Shown here: piece after piece, positions 7,126 to 9,102 of the stretch
How the letters are laid out: each line of letters opens with the position of its first letter
Position numbering within the stretch: the first letter of the stretch is position 1
DNA from: Pseudomonadota bacterium
GTDB taxonomy: Bacteria; Pseudomonadota; Alphaproteobacteria; Acetobacterales; Acetobacteraceae
Length of the DNA stretch: 9,102 nucleotides
Assembly (NCBI GenBank): GCA_021808985.1
Contig: JAKBAQ010000102.1
Coordinates: 1-9,102, forward strand
Direction: 5' to 3'
Notes under the pieces: model-generated
The model's input: the letters and a program-made list of their open reading frames with translations, nothing else
What the model was told of the DNA's origin: nothing
Database searches by the model: none
Position numbers and translations under genes: made by a program

Positions 7126-7503
7126 ATGGTTGAAAGCCGAACCTGCGAGGATGACCGCCAGCACGCACCGTTGGCTGAAATCCTGGAAGCACTTGGCGGT
7201 GAGTTTCTGGAGCTTGGCCGCTTCACTGAGCAATTCCAAACCTCGCTCAGCCCCGCCCTGCTGCGCGTCGCCAACGATCCGGACTGTCACCGCAACGTCC
7301 AAACGCTTGATCTTCTCTCCCAGCGTCTCTCCGCGCTCTCCAAATACGTCCTCACCATTGGCCGCCTGCTGCCCGGCGATTGGCGCGTGAACTCGCAAAC
7401 CGCGCTGCATCACATCACCCTGTCCGATCTCGCCTACCGCCTGCAAGGCGCGCCGGTGCCCGAGGAGCTGGAAACGCCCTCCGGCGAGCTGGAACTCTTC
7501 TAA
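7126..7503 (+). CDS. Small helical protein, candidate CheT/CheZ-like CheY-P phosphatase
   Basis: A 125-residue, cytosolic, predicted mostly helical protein, 24 bp after cheD and probably in the same transcript. Residues 15-48 form an amphipathic helix. Residues 56-82 form a second helix containing TLDLLSQRLSAL. This holds D62-L-L-S-Q66, a D-x-x-x-Q motif like D143-L-T-G-Q147 of E. coli CheZ, where the glutamine orients water for hydrolysis of phospho-CheY. The position directly after cheD matches cheT of S. meliloti, reported as a small D-x-x-x-Q protein acting in signal termination. The C-terminus (about 108-125) is Pro/Glu-rich, seems disordered and ends in ELELF, perhaps a docking peptide as at the CheZ C-terminus. 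The gene is seen directly; the phosphatase role is inferred from motif, context and the absence of cheZ, cheC and cheX. It could instead be a CheR or CheD partner. Confidence 0.65.
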   Translation: MVESRTCEDDRQHAPLAEILEALGGEFLELGRFTEQFQTSLSPALLRVANDPDCHRNVQTLDLLSQRLSALSKYVLTIGRLLPGDWRVNSQTALHHITLSDLAYRLQGAPVPEELETPSGELELF

Positions 7504-7595
7504 CACCGGTTAAGCAAGCCGCAACCTCTCCGCCCTAAACCTGTCCGGCCGGATACCGCGCCGCCCGGCCATCTTCGCCCATGGAGCCGTACTGA
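7504..7595 (+). other. 92-bp intergenic gap before MCP2
   Basis: The only non-coding stretch longer than 25 bp. It has a perfect 10-bp palindrome (tccggccgga, 7544-7553) and a weak GGAG at 7583-7586 ahead of the MCP2 ATG. No hairpin with a T-run is present, so I see no terminator. A GCCGGATA element resembles a flagellar sigma-28 minus-10 box, but no TAAA sits at the normal distance. A separate promoter for MCP2 is possible but not shown. Confidence 0.5.
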
Positions 7596-9102
7596 ATGAG
7601 CGTACTTAGCAATCTCTCCATCCGTAACAAGGTTGTGGCCGCGTTCGCGACAATTCTGTTCTTCACATTATTCCTGGGCATTTTCTCCATCTCCCGGGTC
7701 CGCCTGCTGAACGCTGACTCCAACGCCCTGGCGGCGAATACCGGGCAGATCGAGCCGCTCGGCGTCATGTCCAAGGATGCGCGCCAGCTCGTGGCCATCG
7801 CCGCCATCGCCGCCAACCAGAGCGACCCCGGCATGGCCGCCTCCTTGTTTGATGAAATAAGCCCCGTGGAGCTGGATTATGAAAATCAGTGGCACGAATA
7901 TCACGTGACCATGGACCCTGGCCGTGAAACCCAGGTCGGCACCGCCTTCAACGCCGCCTTCCGGCAGCTCGAAAATTCCGTGCAGCAGGTCTCCACCTTG
8001 TACACCGATGGCAACAGCGCCGCCGTCACCGACATTTTTGACTCTGACATAAAAAACGAGCTGAGCGACTTCACCACCAACATGGACGCTGATTTCGCCT
8101 ACAACAACGCCCAGGCCGCGCGGCTTTCCGCCTCGTCGGACCATGCCGCCAAATCCAGCTCCATCCTCATCACCGCCGTGCTGCTCCTCATGTCGCTTGG
8201 CACGCTGGTGGTCGGCGTGCTGGTCAATCGCAGCATCTCCGAGCCCATCAGCCAGATGACCACCGTGATGAACCGGCTCGCCCACCAGGATCTGAATGTC
8301 AGCATCCCCGGCACCGGCCGCTCCGATGAAATCGGCGCCATGGCCCAGGCCGTGCACGTGTTCAAGGAAAACGCCCAGGAACGCCTGAAGCTGGAAATCG
8401 AGGCGAGAAAATTCCAGGACCAGCTGGACCGCCGGCTGCAAGAGATGGAAGCCGCCTTCGCCGCCGCCGGGCAGGACCAAAAACAGGTTGTGGAAGGTCT
8501 GGCCGTGGCACTCTCCAGCCTCGCCGCCGGCAACCTCACCACCCGCCTCCAGCAAAACGTGGCCCCCGCCTATGAAGCCCTGAAGCACGACTTCAACAAC
8601 GCGATGGACCGGCTGGAGGAAACGCTCAGCTCCATCTCACGCAACACGCACGGCGTGCGCGCCGGCGCCGGAGAAATCCGCCAGGCCTCTGACGATCTTT
8701 CCCACCGCACCGAGCAGCAGGCCTCCAGCCTGGAGGAAACCGCCTCCGCGCTTGACCAAATCACCGCCACCGTGCGCAAAACCTCCGAGGGCGCCAACAC
8801 CGCGCGCGAGGCCGCCGGCACCGCCCGCGCCGAGGCCGAGCGCTCCGGCACGGTGGTGAGCGACACGGTTACCGCCATGTCCGGCATTGAGGCCTCATCC
8901 CGCCAGATCGGCAACATCATCGGCGTCATCGACGAAATCGCCTTTCAGACGAATTTGCTGGCGCTCAATGCCGGGGTTGAGGCCGCGCGGGCAGGGGAGG
9001 CGGGCCGTGGCTTCGCCGTGGTCGCCACCGAGGTGCGCGCCCTGGCCCAGCGCTCGGCCGATGCCGCCAAGGAGATCAAAACCCTCATCTCCGCCTCGGG
9101 CC
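7596..9102 (+). CDS. Methyl-accepting chemotaxis receptor MCP2, 5' part (C-terminus outside window)
   Basis: Open to the right edge; 502 residues are visible from the ATG at 7596 (MSVLSNLSIRNKVV). TM1 spans about residues 13-32. A periplasmic helical domain follows (about 35-188), resembling the four-helix-bundle (4HB_MCP) sensor type, with W99 in ENQWHEY. TM2 is about 190-210. A HAMP domain (about 211-263) ends in SDEIGAMAQAVHVFKENA. A charged coiled coil (265-295) leads to a second HAMP-like unit (about 300-350) and the signalling hairpin, nearly identical to MCP1 from FNNAMD onward, with the tip EIAFQTNLLALNAGVEAARAGE. The sensor half looks intact and membrane-bound, and the ligand is unknown. 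It should signal through the same CheA and CheW. Whether it ends in a pentapeptide like MCP1 cannot be seen. Confidence 0.96.
   Translation, partial: MSVLSNLSIRNKVVAAFATILFFTLFLGIFSISRVRLLNADSNALAANTGQIEPLGVMSKDARQLVAIAAIAANQSDPGMAASLFDEISPVELDYENQWHEYHVTMDPGRETQVGTAFNAAFRQLENSVQQVSTLYTDGNSAAVTDIFDSDIKNELSDFTTNMDADFAYNNAQAARLSASSDHAAKSSSILITAVLLLMSLGTLVVGVLVNRSISEPISQMTTVMNRLAHQDLNVSIPGTGRSDEIGAMAQAVHVFKENAQERLKLEIEARKFQDQLDRRLQEMEAAFAAAGQDQKQVVEGLAVALSSLAAGNLTTRLQQNVAPAYEALKHDFNNAMDRLEETLSSISRNTHGVRAGAGEIRQASDDLSHRTEQQASSLEETASALDQITATVRKTSEGANTAREAAGTARAEAERSGTVVSDTVTAMSGIEASSRQIGNIIGVIDEIAFQTNLLALNAGVEAARAGEAGRGFAVVATEVRALAQRSADAAKEIKTLISASG
8592..9102 (+). repeat. Direct repeat, right copy (MCP2 signalling domain, cut by window edge)
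   Basis: The partner of 342-852, in the same orientation and frame. It reaches the right edge, so the true repeat may be longer; MCP1 continues for a further 455 bp beyond the compared part. Confidence 0.9.

Noticed and set aside
7544..7553. Palindrome tccggccgga as an operator or terminator stem
   Set aside because: It has no loop and no following T-run, and short GC palindromes are common at this base composition.
7536..7555. Possible sigma-28 (FliA) promoter before MCP2: TAAA at 7536-7539 and GCCGGATA at 7548-7555
   Set aside because: The gap between the boxes is 8 bases instead of about 15, and the minus-10 box has an extra G; no TAAA sits at the right distance.
7668..8588. 306-residue minus-strand frame opposite MCP2
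   Set aside because: The + strand encodes a full receptor with TM1, sensor, TM2 and HAMP here; the opposite frame is Gly/His-rich with no recognisable domain.
1..9102. Mobile elements, CRISPR arrays, tRNA/rRNA genes, phage or defence genes
   Set aside because: Nothing of these kinds was seen; the window is filled by chemotaxis genes with uniform composition.

Overview
The window is a chemotaxis (che) operon, read entirely on the + strand, from a high-GC alphaproteobacterium. Three things point to the group: the order of the genes, the receptor hairpin tip reading NAGVEAARAGEAGRGFAVVA, and a CheA, CheW and CheD of alphaproteobacterial type. A Rhodospirillales/Acetobacterales member is my guess, but the sequence alone does not settle it.

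Layout: (1) the 3' part of a receptor gene (MCP1, open at the left edge); (2) a 100-residue STAS-like protein; (3) cheY; (4) cheA; (5) cheW; (6) cheR; (7) cheB; (8) cheD; (9) a 125-residue small protein not normally named in annotations; (10) after a 92-bp gap, the 5' part of a second receptor gene (MCP2, open at the right edge). Genes 2 to 9 are packed tightly. Three ATGA overlaps and one GTGA overlap join stops to starts, the other gaps are 3 to 24 bp, and no terminator hairpin with a T-run is visible, so co-transcription is likely. Any promoter for the main operon lies to the left of the window.

The parts form a full signalling and adaptation circuit. The receptors control the CheA kinase through CheW, and CheA phosphorylates CheY (motor output) and CheB. 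CheR, CheB and CheD adjust receptor methylation and deamidation. MCP1 ends in a flexible proline-rich tail and a W-x-x-F pentapeptide (DWDEF) of the kind that tethers CheR or CheB. No classical cheZ, cheC or cheX is present. The small protein after cheD sits where cheT sits in the Sinorhizobium meliloti operon and carries a D-x-x-x-Q motif inside a predicted helix, as CheZ and CheT do, so it is the best candidate for the missing CheY-P phosphatase and the most interesting item here.

The two receptor genes share at least 511 bp of about 95.5% identical DNA in direct orientation, 8,250 bp apart. This suggests recent duplication or gene conversion, and recombination between the copies would delete the whole che set.
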